DNA from: CAVZYN01 sp963779515
GTDB lineage: Bacteria > Pseudomonadota > Alphaproteobacteria > Rhizobiales > Hyphomicrobiaceae
Length of the DNA: 64,000 nucleotides
Direction of reading: 5' to 3'
Assembly (NCBI GenBank): GCA_963779515.1
Contig: CAVZYN010000017.1
Coordinates: 434,001 to 498,000, forward strand
Below the pieces are notes generated by a model. It ran no database searches. It was not told the origin of the DNA and saw only the letters and a program-made list of their open reading frames with translations. Below, piece by piece: positions 36,274 through 45,166 of the stretch. How positions within the stretch are numbered: the stretch's first letter is position 1; every line of letters begins with the position of its first letter. The position numbers and the translations under genes were made by a program.

Positions 36274-37403
36274 GGCGGGCGAGTGTTTCTTCACGCCAGG
36301 ATGCAAAGCTTCCCTGCTCAATCGCGTCACGCATCGCTTGCATCAACTGCTGATAGAATGCCGTGTTCGACCACGATAGCAGCATGGCGCCGAGATACTC
36401 GCTCGAGCGCACCAGATGATGCAGATAAGCGCGGCTGTAGTTCAACGCTGCGGGGCAGGAGCTTTCAGGATCGAGCGGCCGGAGATCCTCGGCGTGGGCG
36501 GCGTTGCGGAGATTGACGCGGCCATTCCAAGTGAAGGCGGTGCCGTGGCGGCCGTTCCGCGTCGGCATCACGCAATCGAACATGTCGATGCCGCGCGCGA
36601 CGGATTCGATCAAATCCTGCGGTGTGCCGACGCCCATCAGATAGCGCGGCTTCGTTAACGGGCAGGTGTGGCAACGTCTCTTCGAGCACGCGCAGCATGG
36701 TTTCCTGGCCCTCGCCGACGGCCAGACCACCGATCGAGTAGCCGGGGAAGTCCATATCAGCGAGTGCCGCCGCCGATTGGCGCCGGAGGTCCTGCTCGGT
36801 GCCGCCCTGGACGATGCCGAACAGCGCCTGGCCGGGCTTTCCATACTGTTCGAATGCACGCTTCGATCGCTCTGCCCAACGCAGCGACAACTCCATCGCC
36901 TGCTTCGTGCGCGTGTGCGTCGCCGGTAGTTCGATGCATTCGTCGAGCTGCATCTGAATGTCGGAGCCGAGCAGGCATTGGATCTCGATCGAGCGCTCGG
37001 GCGTCAGCAGGTGCTTGGCGCCGTCGATGTGTGATTGAAACTGGGCGCCCTGCTCGCTCATCTTGCGGAGCTTTCCGAGGCTCATGACTTGGAAGCCGCC
37101 GGAGTCCGTGAGAATGGGCCTGGTCCACCCCATGAAGGCGTGAAGCCCGCCGAGCCGCGCGATGCGCTCCGCGCCTGGCCGCAGCATCAAGTGATAGGTG
37201 TTGCCGAGCAGGATATCGGCGCCGGCATCTTGCACCTGATCGAGATAGACGGCCTTCACGGTTGCTGCCGTGCCGACCGGCATGAAGGCTGGCGTGCGGA
37301 TCACGCCGCGCGGCGTGACGACCTCGCCGCGGCGTGCTGTTCCATCCGTCCGCAACAGACGAAATTCAAACGTATCGATCAAAGGCGCACGAGGGGCTGT
37401 CAC
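36245..37403 (-). pseudogene. tgt: Queuine/preQ1 tRNA-guanine transglycosylase, split by a frame change
   Basis: Tgt exchanges guanine 34 for preQ1 in GUN tRNAs. The upstream frame (GTG 37403) carries RTPAFMPVGTAATVKA, NTYHLMLRPG, TDSGGFQVMSL, the QLDECIELP loop and GIVQGGTEQDLR. It leaves frame after LPHLP. The next frame continues LTKPRYLMGVGTPQDL, DMFDCVMPTRNGRHG and SRAYLHHLVRSSE to the end at 36245. One extra base near 36660 explains the break. The usual zinc site DPEC-C--C is here DPESSCPAAL, so two of three cysteine ligands are missing. The gene starts seven bases after the quinone oxidoreductase stop. Confidence 0.9.
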
Positions 37404-37409
37404 GTGACT

Positions 37410-38411
37410 TCAGGCGACCTTCAGGACGATCTTGCCGATGTGCTGGCTCGTCTCCATGCGCCGATGCGCGTCGGCCGCTTGCGCGAGCGGAAACGTCGAG
37501 TCGAGCACGACCTTTATCTTGCCCGCCGCGATCAGAGGCCAGACCTTGGTCTCGATGGCGCGCGCAAAGCCCGACTTGATCTCGCGCGTGCGGGGTCTGA
37601 GCGTCGATCCCGTCAACGTCACGCGCTTCACCATCATGCGGCCGATATTTATGGTCGCATCTGCGCCGCCGAGGGTCGCGATCTGCACGATGCGGCCGTC
37701 GTCCGCCGCCGCGATGATGTTCTTCTCGGTGTAGGTGCCGCCGATCATATCGAGGGTGACGTTTACTCCGCGGCCGGCTGTTGCCTCCTTGGCGATCGCG
37801 ACGAAATCCTCGGTTTTGTAGTTGACCGTCGCGTCGGCGCCGAGATCGCGACAGGCCTTGCATTTCTCGTCGGATCCGGCCGTCGCGATTACTTTGGCGC
37901 CAAAGGCTTTCGCCATCTGGATCGCGGTCGTGCCGATGCCGCTGGTGCCACCGTGCACCATGAACCATTCGCCCGACTTCAAGGCGCCGCGCTCGAACAC
38001 GTTGTTCCAGACCGTGAAGACGGTTTCTGGCACGGCGGCGGCGTGGATCATGTCGAGGCCAGTCGGGACCGGCAGCGCCACGGTTTCTTCCGCGAGACAG
38101 TAGGCGGCATATCCGCCACCGTTGACAAGGGCTGCAACCGGATCGCCGACTTTCCAGCGCGTGACGCCGGCGCCGACGACGGCGACGGTTCCCGCGATCT
38201 CGAGACCCGGCAACACCGAGTGACCGGGTGGCGGTGGATAGGCGCCGATGCGCTGCTGGATATCCGGCCGATTGACGCCGGCCGCGGCCACCTTCACCAG
38301 GATCTGGCCCGCGCCGGCGACGGGTGTCTGCACGGTGCCAGCCTTCAAAACCTCGGGGCCACCTTTGGAGGTGATTTCGACAGCGGTCATGGTCGTTGGG
38401 ACGCTGGACAT
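37410..38411 (-). CDS. NAD(P)H-quinone oxidoreductase (zeta-crystallin/PIG3-like)
   Basis: This is a 333-residue zinc-independent medium-chain dehydrogenase. AAGVNRPDIQQRIGAYPPPPG near residue 45 and the nucleotide-binding MVHGGTSGIGTTAIQMAKAFGAKVIAT are typical of PIG3-type quinone reductases. No structural-zinc cysteine cluster is present. It reduces quinones or enones with NADPH. It precedes tgt on the same strand by seven bases, so the two are probably co-transcribed. DUF1192 lies divergently upstream with a 129-base gap. Confidence 0.9.
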   Translation of the reverse strand: MSSVPTTMTAVEITSKGGPEVLKAGTVQTPVAGAGQILVKVAAAGVNRPDIQQRIGAYPPPPGHSVLPGLEIAGTVAVVGAGVTRWKVGDPVAALVNGGGYAAYCLAEETVALPVPTGLDMIHAAAVPETVFTVWNNVFERGALKSGEWFMVHGGTSGIGTTAIQMAKAFGAKVIATAGSDEKCKACRDLGADATVNYKTEDFVAIAKEATAGRGVNVTLDMIGGTYTEKNIIAAADDGRIVQIATLGGADATINIGRMMVKRVTLTGSTLRPRTREIKSGFARAIETKVWPLIAAGKIKVVLDSTFPLAQAADAHRRMETSQHIGKIVLKVA

Positions 38412-38540
38412 GGATACTCCTCGGGCGAATGCAGGCTTTGGGCTACGTGGGACCTCTCATGCCAGCGCGCGCCCGTTGAGACAAGCCGCTAGACGTGATT
38501 TGCTAGCTATCGCGCGTTGGGACCGATCGCGAGGACTGCC

Positions 38541-38732
38541 ATGGACTGGGATGACCTGAAGCCCAAACCGAAAAAAGTCGTGACCCTCGGCGAGGATCTC
38601 AAAACGCTCGGCGTTTCGGAACTCGAGGAGCGCGTCGTCGAGCTGCAGGCCGAGATCGATCGCGTCAGGATCGAGCAGAGCGTCAAGAAGGCGCATGAGG
38701 CCGCAGCGGCCGCTCTCTTCAAGGCGACTTGA
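38541..38732 (+). CDS. DUF1192 family small protein
   Basis: This is a 63-residue acidic/charged protein. It starts MDWDDLKPKPKKVVTLGEDL and continues with LGVSELEERVVELQAEIDRVR, a heptad pattern suggesting a short coiled coil. This is the DUF1192 family, which is restricted to alphaproteobacteria and frequently lies next to rcdA (DUF1465), as here. GAGGA precedes the ATG. Function unknown. Confidence 0.85.
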   Translation: MDWDDLKPKPKKVVTLGEDLKTLGVSELEERVVELQAEIDRVRIEQSVKKAHEAAAAALFKAT

Positions 38733-38794
38733 GCGGACGCAAAAAGCTAACGAGACAATCGGCAACACATCGTTTGCCATTAACTCTTTGTTAG

Positions 38795-38909
38795 GCCAGT
38801 GCCGCTATCCTTCAGCCTATCCAGTCTCTGGATCCTGAGTGGCCTCTGTCCACTCTGTTTGACGCCTCCCTGTTAACTCCTGAGCCGCCTTCGAGGCGGC
38901 TCTTTTTTT
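38795..38909 (+). ncRNA. Candidate structured small RNA upstream of rcdA
   Basis: No open frame covers this stretch, but it folds locally into three consecutive hairpins. ATCCAGTCTCTGGAT is at 38819-38833, GAGTGGCCTCTGTCCACTC at 38837-38855, and a GC-rich terminator hairpin with a seven-T tail is at 38882-38909. A TTAA-N7-TTAG sequence at 38780-38794 resembles the CtrA recognition site (TTAA-N7-TTAA) and lies just upstream. It could also be only a 3' UTR of DUF1192. The 5' end is a guess. Confidence 0.35.
38882..38909 (+). terminator. Rho-independent terminator
   Basis: The stem GAGCCGCCT pairs with AGGCGGCTC across a TCG loop and is followed by TTTTTTT. It ends transcription coming from DUF1192 or the candidate small RNA and insulates rcdA, whose start is about 155 bases further on. 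Confidence 0.85.
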
Positions 38910-39063
38910 GTGGGTAACGCCGCCGACGGCGCTGTTTTTGCACAGGGTCGATCCAGCGGCCATGAAACCATCCCATTTTGGGGCGATGTCTTAACCCTCG
39001 CCTGCAAGTGTAGAGTAGTGCTAGGCTAGATTTCGTTGTGTAGGTAACCTCGGTCAGTTGAGT

Positions 39064-39618
39064 ATGAGCACCCGTACATCCAGTCCCGATCTTCGTATCG
39101 TCGCCGGTGAAACAATTTCGTTCGCCGAGCGCTTCGCCGCCTCATCGCAATTCGACGCGGTGTTCAAAGAAGGCATGGCGCTCGTGGAGCGCACCGCGAG
39201 TTATCTCGACGGTCCCGGCCGCAAAGAAGCCAAATTGCTGAAATCGCCACTGTCGCTGTCCTATGCGACGGAGAGTATGCGGCTCACCACGCGGCTTCTC
39301 GAGCTTGCGTCATGGCTGCTTATTCGCCGCGCGCTCAAAGAAGGCGAGATCACGCGCGACGAAGCGCGGGTCAAACGCGGCCGCGTGAAACTGCAGGCGC
39401 TGGGCCGCCCATCACATGTCAAGGATTTCGACCAGCTGCCAGCTGGCCTGCGTGAGCTGATCGATGCGAGCTTCTCGCTCAATGATCGGATCGTGCAGCT
39501 CGATCGCGCGCTGGCGCAAAATGAAGAGGCCAAGGCGACGGCGAACACAAGCGAACCTAACCCGGTCGAGAGCCAGGTTATCCGCCTGCAACAGGCGTTC
39601 GGCGCACGCACGCACTGA
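39064..39618 (+). CDS. rcdA: RcdA-like protease adaptor (DUF1465)
   Basis: This is a 184-residue helical protein of the DUF1465 family. It contains ISFAERFAASSQFDAVFKEGMALVERTASYLDGPGR, LSYATESMRLTTRLLELASWLLIRRAL and PVESQVIRLQQAFG. The Caulobacter member RcdA is an adaptor that helps ClpXP degrade CtrA and other cell-cycle substrates at the pole. The neighbouring DUF1192 gene fits the usual alphaproteobacterial context. ATG 39064 is used; a TTG six bases earlier is possible. The ribosome site is weak. Confidence 0.85.
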   Translation: MSTRTSSPDLRIVAGETISFAERFAASSQFDAVFKEGMALVERTASYLDGPGRKEAKLLKSPLSLSYATESMRLTTRLLELASWLLIRRALKEGEITRDEARVKRGRVKLQALGRPSHVKDFDQLPAGLRELIDASFSLNDRIVQLDRALAQNEEAKATANTSEPNPVESQVIRLQQAFGARTH

Positions 39619-39640
39619 GCCGGGCGCTTCGCCTGATCCG

Positions 39641-39672
39641 AAAAAAAATCGGCCCGGAGTGTTCCGGGCCGT
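39641..39672 (-). terminator. Terminator shared by rpmE and rcdA
   Basis: The stem CGGCCCGGA/TCCGGGCCG has eight A residues on its left side. Read on the reverse strand, this is a hairpin followed by TTTTTTTT, a strong terminator for rpmE. In the forward direction the T-run is short, so it would end rcdA only weakly. Confidence 0.8.
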
Positions 39673-39749
39673 TTGCATTTCAGGTCCTGCGACGCGGCGC
39701 GTGTCATACCATTTGCGCGCGGCTGCCCAACCAACCCCGTGGGCTGGTA

Positions 39750-39974
39750 TCAGACAAATCCTTCGTATTTCTTCTTGAATCTCGACAGACGGCCGCTGCG
39801 ATCCATCAGCTGCTGGTTGCCGCCGGTCCAGGCGGGATGCGTCTTCGGGTCGATATCGAGGGCGAGGGTGTCGCCTTCCTTGCCATAGGTCGAATAGGTC
39901 GTGAACTCGGTCCCATCGGTCATCTGGACCTTGATCATGTGGTAATCGGGGTGGAAAGCATCTGACTTGTTCAT
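39750..39974 (-). CDS. rpmE: 50S ribosomal protein L31, zinc-free form
   Basis: This is a 74-residue protein. It starts MNKSDAFHPDYHMIKVQMTDG and contains the conserved HPAWTGGNQQLMDRSGRLSRFKKKY of bacterial L31. The CXXC pair that binds zinc in the C+ form is absent, so this is the C- form. GGAG is found eight bases before ATG 39974. It is followed by a strong terminator at 39641-39672. It is monocistronic and divergent from moeA. Confidence 0.93.
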   Translation of the reverse strand: MNKSDAFHPDYHMIKVQMTDGTEFTTYSTYGKEGDTLALDIDPKTHPAWTGGNQQLMDRSGRLSRFKKKYEGFV

Positions 39975-40170
39975 CGGGCATCTCCGGTCGCAACGGCACG
40001 GCGCCCGTCCGAGGGCAGCCAGCTGCGGGTTTTGCAGGAAGCGGATGGGCGGTCGTATACTGGAAAAGCCAGGACCGCACAAGCTCGCGAAAGCGGTGGC
40101 ACGCGAAACGATGGCGGGGCACCCAAACAAGGCCGAAAACGCAGCGAAACGCCAGAAAGTCACTTCGAAG

Positions 40171-41457
40171 ATGACCCGCAAGCTCCTGGACGACTGCTTC
40201 CTGCACGATCGCGACCGGTTGAAGCACGCCGAGGCGCTGGCGATCCTCCGTGAGCGGCTATCTCCGATCGCGGGCGTCGAAAGCGTCGCACTGGACGTGG
40301 CCGTCGGCCGGATCCTTGCCGAGACGGTGGCGGCCAAGCTGCCTATTCCCGCGCATACCAACGCGGCCGTCGACGGTTATGCGTTTGCCAGCGCTGGTGC
40401 CAGTGCCGGTTATGACCGCGTGGCGGGCGCGGATCTTGTCATTGCCGGGCGCGCGGCCGCCGGCCACCCCATGGCGACAGCGGTTGCCGCCGGAGGCGCG
40501 GCACGCATTTTTACAGGCGCTGTCTTGCCGGACGGCACGGATACGGTCGCCATGCAGGAAGACTGCACGCGCGATGACGCCGGCCAGCGCGTGCACATTC
40601 CAGGCGGTTTGAAGCCCGGTGCTAATGTGCGCAAAGCTGGTGAGGATGTGCGCGCGGGTGAGACGCTGTTCGAACCCGGCGCGGTTCTCAGACCGCAAGA
40701 TCTCGCCGCGCTTGCCGCCGCTGGTCTCGAGCACGCCCAAGTGTTCAAAAAGCTGCGGGTTGCGATGATCTCCTCCGGTGACGAGATCATTCGTCCTGGC
40801 GCGCCACTCAAGCTCGGGCAAGTGTACGATGCCAACGCGCCGATGCTGGCGGGTCTCATCAGTGCGGCCGGCGCGACGTGGAGCGATCTCGGCGTGCTGC
40901 CGGACGATGCCGCAACGGTGCGCGCGCGGCTTGCCGAGGCGGCAACACGCTTCGACGTCATCCTGACATCGGGCGGTGCGAGCCGCGGCGAAGAAGATCA
41001 CATGATCACGGCGATGGACGCGCTCGGCAAACGCCACGTCTGGCAGCTTGCGATCAAACCAGGCCGGCCAATGAGCTTTGGCCAGATCGGCAACACCGTT
41101 CTCGTTGCCTTGCCGGGTAATCCCGTCGCGGCGTTCGTGTGCTTTCTGCTGTACGTGTGGCCGATGCTGCGCCGTCTCGGCGGCGGCACATGGCATGAAC
41201 CGCGCCGCTACAAACTGCCGGCGGCGTTCGCGTTCGAGAACCGCAAGACAGGACGCCGCGAGTTCTGGCGCGGCATTCTGACGTCGACGGGTGGCACGCT
41301 CAGCGTCGACAAATTCGCACGCGACGGCTCCGGCCTCATCTCGGGCCTGCGCGCCGCCGACGGGTTGATCGATATTCCCGAAGACATTCCTGCCGTGAAG
41401 CCGGGTGATCTGGTCGATTTCATTCCGTTTTCGGAGTTTGGCCTCATCGGCCGCTGA
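40171..41457 (+). CDS. moeA: Molybdopterin molybdenumtransferase
   Basis: This 428-residue enzyme inserts molybdenum into adenylylated molybdopterin. MoeA hallmarks are PIPAHTNAAVDGYAF, RIFTGAVLPDGTDTVAMQED, NVRKAGEDVRAGETLF, the MoCF-domain SSGDEIIRPG and TSGGASRGEEDHM, and ALPGNPVAAFVCF. The frame is open upstream to 39967, but the conserved protein begins near MTRKLLDDCF at 40171. Its product is needed by the molybdopterin oxidoreductase at 55.9 kb. It is not clustered with other mo genes. Confidence 0.9.
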   Translation: MTRKLLDDCFLHDRDRLKHAEALAILRERLSPIAGVESVALDVAVGRILAETVAAKLPIPAHTNAAVDGYAFASAGASAGYDRVAGADLVIAGRAAAGHPMATAVAAGGAARIFTGAVLPDGTDTVAMQEDCTRDDAGQRVHIPGGLKPGANVRKAGEDVRAGETLFEPGAVLRPQDLAALAAAGLEHAQVFKKLRVAMISSGDEIIRPGAPLKLGQVYDANAPMLAGLISAAGATWSDLGVLPDDAATVRARLAEAATRFDVILTSGGASRGEEDHMITAMDALGKRHVWQLAIKPGRPMSFGQIGNTVLVALPGNPVAAFVCFLLYVWPMLRRLGGGTWHEPRRYKLPAAFAFENRKTGRREFWRGILTSTGGTLSVDKFARDGSGLISGLRAADGLIDIPEDIPAVKPGDLVDFIPFSEFGLIGR

Positions 41458-41559
41458 TCCCCTCCCGGTACGCGGGACTGCCGTTCCCGGAACCGCCTGG
41501 ACTTGACGGCGAACTCGGCTACATCACCCGTTTACGCATGATGATTGACTGGAACCTCA

Positions 41560-42585
41560 ATGCACGGCGCACACGAGACCATTCGCACATTGACCGAGAC
41601 GCCGCCGGCGCGCGGCGAAACGCCCGACATCGTCGCCGGACTGCAGTGGCTGCGCATTCCGCTGCCGTTTCGTCTGAACCACGTCAACGTCTGGCTGCTC
41701 GATGACGGCGATGGTTGGACGATCATTGACACCGGCGCCAACAACGCCGAGACGATCGCACTTTGGGACGAGGTTCTGCAGGGCCGGAAGATCAATCGTA
41801 TTGTCGGCACGCACGGCCATCCCGATCATATTGGCCTGGCGGGGCTGTTGGTCGAGCGTTGCGGCGTGCCGCTGCACATGACGCTCGGCGAATGGCTGGC
41901 GCCGCAAGTCTGGCGCGAGGAAGGCCTGAAGCCGATGCGACCCGAGGTCGAGGCCTATTATCGCGGCCATGCCATCTCGCAAACCGCGATCGATCTGATG
42001 AAGCGTGAGCGCGAGCATTCGAAATTTCGCAATCATCCGCTGCCGCCGAGCGTCCAGCGCATGCGCGACGGCGATGCACTCCGTCTTGGTGGCCGGACGT
42101 GGCGGGTGCTGGTCAACGGCGGGCATGCCGATGAACACGCGTCGCTCTACTGCGAGGCCGAGCGGATCTTGATCGCGGGCGACCAGGTGCTCTCCAAGAT
42201 CACGCCGGTCGTCGGTGTGTTCCCGAGCCAGCCGCTGGCGGACCCGCTCGCGGACTATCTTGCGTCGCTGCAGCGGCTGAAAGCGCTGCCGGCCGATACG
42301 CTGGTGCTGCCGTCGCACGGTTTGCCGTTCCGCGGGCTGCACACGCGCCTCGACGAATTGGCAGCTCACCACGAGAAGCGTCTGGCGCAGCTCGCCGATG
42401 GGATGACGGGCGCCCATAGTGGCGTCGAACTGGCGCGCATTCTGTTCGCGCGGGCTATGGGCGAGGGGCAGACGGTGCTCGCGTTGGCGGAGACATTGGC
42501 GCACGCGCATCGCCTCGCCGCCGTTGGGCGCATCACGCGGCAGATGGCGTCCGATGGCGCGGTCACGTTCAAGGTCGTCCGCTGA
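41560..42585 (+). CDS. MBL-fold metallohydrolase
   Basis: This is a 341-residue metallo-beta-lactamase fold hydrolase. VNVWLLDDGDGWTIIDTGANNAET is followed by the metal-binding THGHPDHIG (HXHXDH), VNGGHADEHASLYC with the third histidine, AGDQVLSKITP with the bridging Asp, and LPSHGLPFRG with the last His. The C-terminal helical extension (residues about 260-340) resembles LACTB2-like and glyoxalase II-related proteins acting on thioesters or RNA. The substrate is unknown. ATG 41560 is used; a TTG lies 15 bases upstream. Confidence 0.87.
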   Translation: MHGAHETIRTLTETPPARGETPDIVAGLQWLRIPLPFRLNHVNVWLLDDGDGWTIIDTGANNAETIALWDEVLQGRKINRIVGTHGHPDHIGLAGLLVERCGVPLHMTLGEWLAPQVWREEGLKPMRPEVEAYYRGHAISQTAIDLMKREREHSKFRNHPLPPSVQRMRDGDALRLGGRTWRVLVNGGHADEHASLYCEAERILIAGDQVLSKITPVVGVFPSQPLADPLADYLASLQRLKALPADTLVLPSHGLPFRGLHTRLDELAAHHEKRLAQLADGMTGAHSGVELARILFARAMGEGQTVLALAETLAHAHRLAAVGRITRQMASDGAVTFKVVR

Positions 42586-42596
42586 TTCCAGGAATT

Positions 42597-43721
42597 TTAG
42601 CGCCGAGGTGGCGGCTGTGACGTCCAGATCGATGTCGCCCAGCCGTCGAGAACCGCCGGTGGCCTGGATTGCACGGGCGTGGCCGGCCGGATAGCGATGT
42701 AGCCCGGCGCGGCGGTGTAGCGCCTCGGCTCCTTGGGCTCGGCGGGTTTCGCGGCCTTCGGCACGGTTCGTTTCACGGCGGGCTTGGCGGCGATGATTTT
42801 CGGTTCTTCGCCGTCGGCCGGATTCAACGTCGCGACTTTCGCCGTGGGCTCCGTCAGCGCCGCTTCTTCCTTGGTCGCGGCGGAAGGGCTGATGGCGCCA
42901 TAGAACGGCAGCATCGTCTTGGCGCCGCCCGAGATTTTTGGCGCGACTTCAGCGACCAAGTCCGCCGCCGGTTTCATCGGCGTGCGCGGCACCAGATGCA
43001 CGATCTTGTATCCGCGCGCGGTCAGTTCCGTCATGATCTGCGGCAGCGCGCGCGCCGTCGACGCCTTGATGTCATGGAACAGCACGATGCCGCCGCGGTT
43101 TTCCTCGATCTTCGCGAGCGTTTCGCGCGTCAGGCGCTCGGGGCTCGCGATGTAGCTGTCGTTCGACACCACATCGACCGTGAACGTGGCGATGTTTCGA
43201 TCCTTCAAATGAGCGGCGAGTTCGACGCTGTCGTTCAAACCCGGAAACCGGAAAAACGGCGCGATCGGCTGGCCGGCCGCCGCCGACACCGCGGCAAAGC
43301 CACGCTCGATCTCGTCGACCGCCTTCTCGCGTTTCAAACGCTTCAGGCTCAGTGGATGGCTCCAGGTATGGGTGCCGAGCGTATGCCCGCGCGCCATGAT
43401 GTCTTTCACGGTCGCGGGGTATGCCGCCGCCATGCGGCCGACGGAGAAAAACGTCGCCTTGGCGCAGTAACGGTCCAGCGTGTCCAGGATCGCCTTGGTG
43501 ATCCAAGGCATCGGCCCATCATCGAATGTGAGGACGACTTCCTTGGGGGCGAGAAGGTTGGGCGCGGTCTTGAGCTTGGTGAGCTCGCCATAAATGGGGC
43601 CGCCCTTGGCGTCGACCTCGATGGTCCGGCTGGTGCCGACCGCGCATGACCTCGCAATGGCGTCGGCTGGCGCGAGCGCCAGCACGGCTGTGAACATCAA
43701 TGCAAACGGACGGCGCAGCAA
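42597..43721 (-). CDS. Polysaccharide deacetylase family protein (first of two)
   Basis: This is a 374-residue exported protein. The TTG start at 43721 is supported by GAGG six bases upstream. A signal peptide (LRRPFALMFTAVLALAPADAIA) precedes a NodB domain with motif 1 VLTFDDGP, the zinc-binding HTWSH in LGTHTWSHP, RFPG, and IVLFHDI. The last 100 residues are Pro/Ala/Lys-rich and low in complexity, perhaps spanning or binding the wall. Such enzymes remove acetyl groups from peptidoglycan or other N-acetyl-sugars. A related gene lies 124 bases upstream. Confidence 0.87.
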   Translation of the reverse strand: MLRRPFALMFTAVLALAPADAIARSCAVGTSRTIEVDAKGGPIYGELTKLKTAPNLLAPKEVVLTFDDGPMPWITKAILDTLDRYCAKATFFSVGRMAAAYPATVKDIMARGHTLGTHTWSHPLSLKRLKREKAVDEIERGFAAVSAAAGQPIAPFFRFPGLNDSVELAAHLKDRNIATFTVDVVSNDSYIASPERLTRETLAKIEENRGGIVLFHDIKASTARALPQIMTELTARGYKIVHLVPRTPMKPAADLVAEVAPKISGGAKTMLPFYGAISPSAATKEEAALTEPTAKVATLNPADGEEPKIIAAKPAVKRTVPKAAKPAEPKEPRRYTAAPGYIAIRPATPVQSRPPAVLDGWATSIWTSQPPPRR

Positions 43722-43845
43722 TGGGACCTCGCGAATCGATCAGGCGAGGTCGAACTATCGGGGGGCATGGCATCATTCACAAGCGATGCCGAGACAACAC
43801 GGTGAATTACGCGCCCGGCGCGGCTGAAATGCCAACACTCGGTCA

Positions 43846-44907
43846 TCAACGCGCGAAAATCACGTCGCGCCAATCCGGTTCCTGGCGTGGACGGGCGACG
43901 CGCGGGCGTGGAGCCGGCTCGAACGCCGGCGGCGAAATTGGTACCGGCGGCAGAGGTGCTGCAGAAACGGGTGGAGCGGGTGGCGCAAACACAGGCGGCG
44001 ATTGTGGTCTTGGCAATTGTCCCGTCAAGGAGCGCTGCGGCAAGGGGGCCGCCGGTGGCGCCGGATCGATCGGCTGTGCAGCGGCCACCTGCCTCGGCTT
44101 GCCGCCACGTGCGATGGTGTCGAACTCGGCCAGAGTCTGCACCGGCGCCGCCGGCACCATGTGCACAACGCGGAAACCCTGCGCCTTCATCGCCGCGAGC
44201 AGACCCGGCAGCGCACGCGCTGTCGATGGCTGGATATCGTGAAACAGCAGGATGCCTTTTCGCTTCGTGGCGAGCTCGCCCATGATGCGGCGATGCACAT
44301 CGGCGGGGTCTTGCGAGCGATAGTCGTAGGAATCGATGTCGATGGAGACATTGCTGACGTTTCGCGCCTGCAGATGGCTCATCATCGCGCTCGTGTCCGC
44401 CAGATACGGAAATCGAAAGAAGGGTGCGACCGGACGCCCAAGCGCCTGGCTCACCGCGCTCAGGCCAAGTTCGATTTCGCGGCGCCCACCTTGGCCGGCC
44501 TTGCGGAGGTTCTCGTGTGACCAGGTATGTGTACCAACCGTATGCCCGCGCGCGGCAACTTCCCGCACCATCGCGGTGTCTTGCAGCGCGCGCTGCCCGA
44601 CCATGAAAAATGTCGCTTTGGTACAATGGGCGGCCAACGCGTTGATCACGGCCTGGGTGTAGGCGCGCGCCGGGCCGTCATCGAAGGTCAAAACCACTTC
44701 GCCGTCGCCGAGGAAGTCGTCGTCCTTGTACTGCTGCTGACCAAAACGGGGGCCGCCCTTGGTATCGATGTCCTGCACGCGCGAGACGCCGAGCGCCTTC
44801 GGATTGCCGGGGCATTCCGCCGCCTCAGCAGCCGTCTGGCTGATGGGCGCCGCAAGGGCCGCCATCATTGCAACAAGTCCCGCAAAGCCCGCGCGCATGC
44901 TCGTCAT
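43846..44907 (-). CDS. Polysaccharide deacetylase family protein (second of two)
   Basis: This is a 353-residue paralogue of the downstream deacetylase. From ATG 44907 it has a signal (MRAGFAGLVAMMAALAAPIS), then VVLTFDDGPARAYTQ, THTWSHENL, FFRFPYLADTS, SIDIDSYDYRSQDP and ILLFHDIQPSTARALP. All NodB catalytic residues appear present. The C-terminus is very Pro-rich (about residues 265-345). The shared order of motifs and the shared ILLFHDI/STARALP segment suggest an old tandem duplication. The start could also be ATG 44898. The frame extends to 44967, but that part has no signal character. Confidence 0.87.
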   Translation of the reverse strand: MTSMRAGFAGLVAMMAALAAPISQTAAEAAECPGNPKALGVSRVQDIDTKGGPRFGQQQYKDDDFLGDGEVVLTFDDGPARAYTQAVINALAAHCTKATFFMVGQRALQDTAMVREVAARGHTVGTHTWSHENLRKAGQGGRREIELGLSAVSQALGRPVAPFFRFPYLADTSAMMSHLQARNVSNVSIDIDSYDYRSQDPADVHRRIMGELATKRKGILLFHDIQPSTARALPGLLAAMKAQGFRVVHMVPAAPVQTLAEFDTIARGGKPRQVAAAQPIDPAPPAAPLPQRSLTGQLPRPQSPPVFAPPAPPVSAAPLPPVPISPPAFEPAPRPRVARPRQEPDWRDVIFAR

Positions 44908-45166
44908 CCATCTCAATCTGCATCCGCCGGCATCGGTCACGCGCCACGGGTGAACGCAGTTTTTCATTATTTTCCGGGGCTATGACATCGGACTGTGGCC
45001 GGAGCAAGCCCATTGGTCGATTAGACGATGTCGAATACTCGAAGCAATAGACAGAATCAGCCTCGCGCAGCAGTCTGGACGCCAATCCGCCGGTCAACTT
45101 GGCCACGATCGCCACCCGGTGTGGCCTCTGCGCATCACTTGCGTGTATTGAACTTGGACGCCGCGA

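Noticed and set aside
37035..38492. 485-codon forward frame across tgt and the quinone oxidoreductase
   Set aside because: It spans two well-supported reverse-strand genes; it is a shadow frame.
44908..45166. Magnesium riboswitch before mgtE
   Set aside because: No M-box-like structure or terminator hairpin could be recognised.
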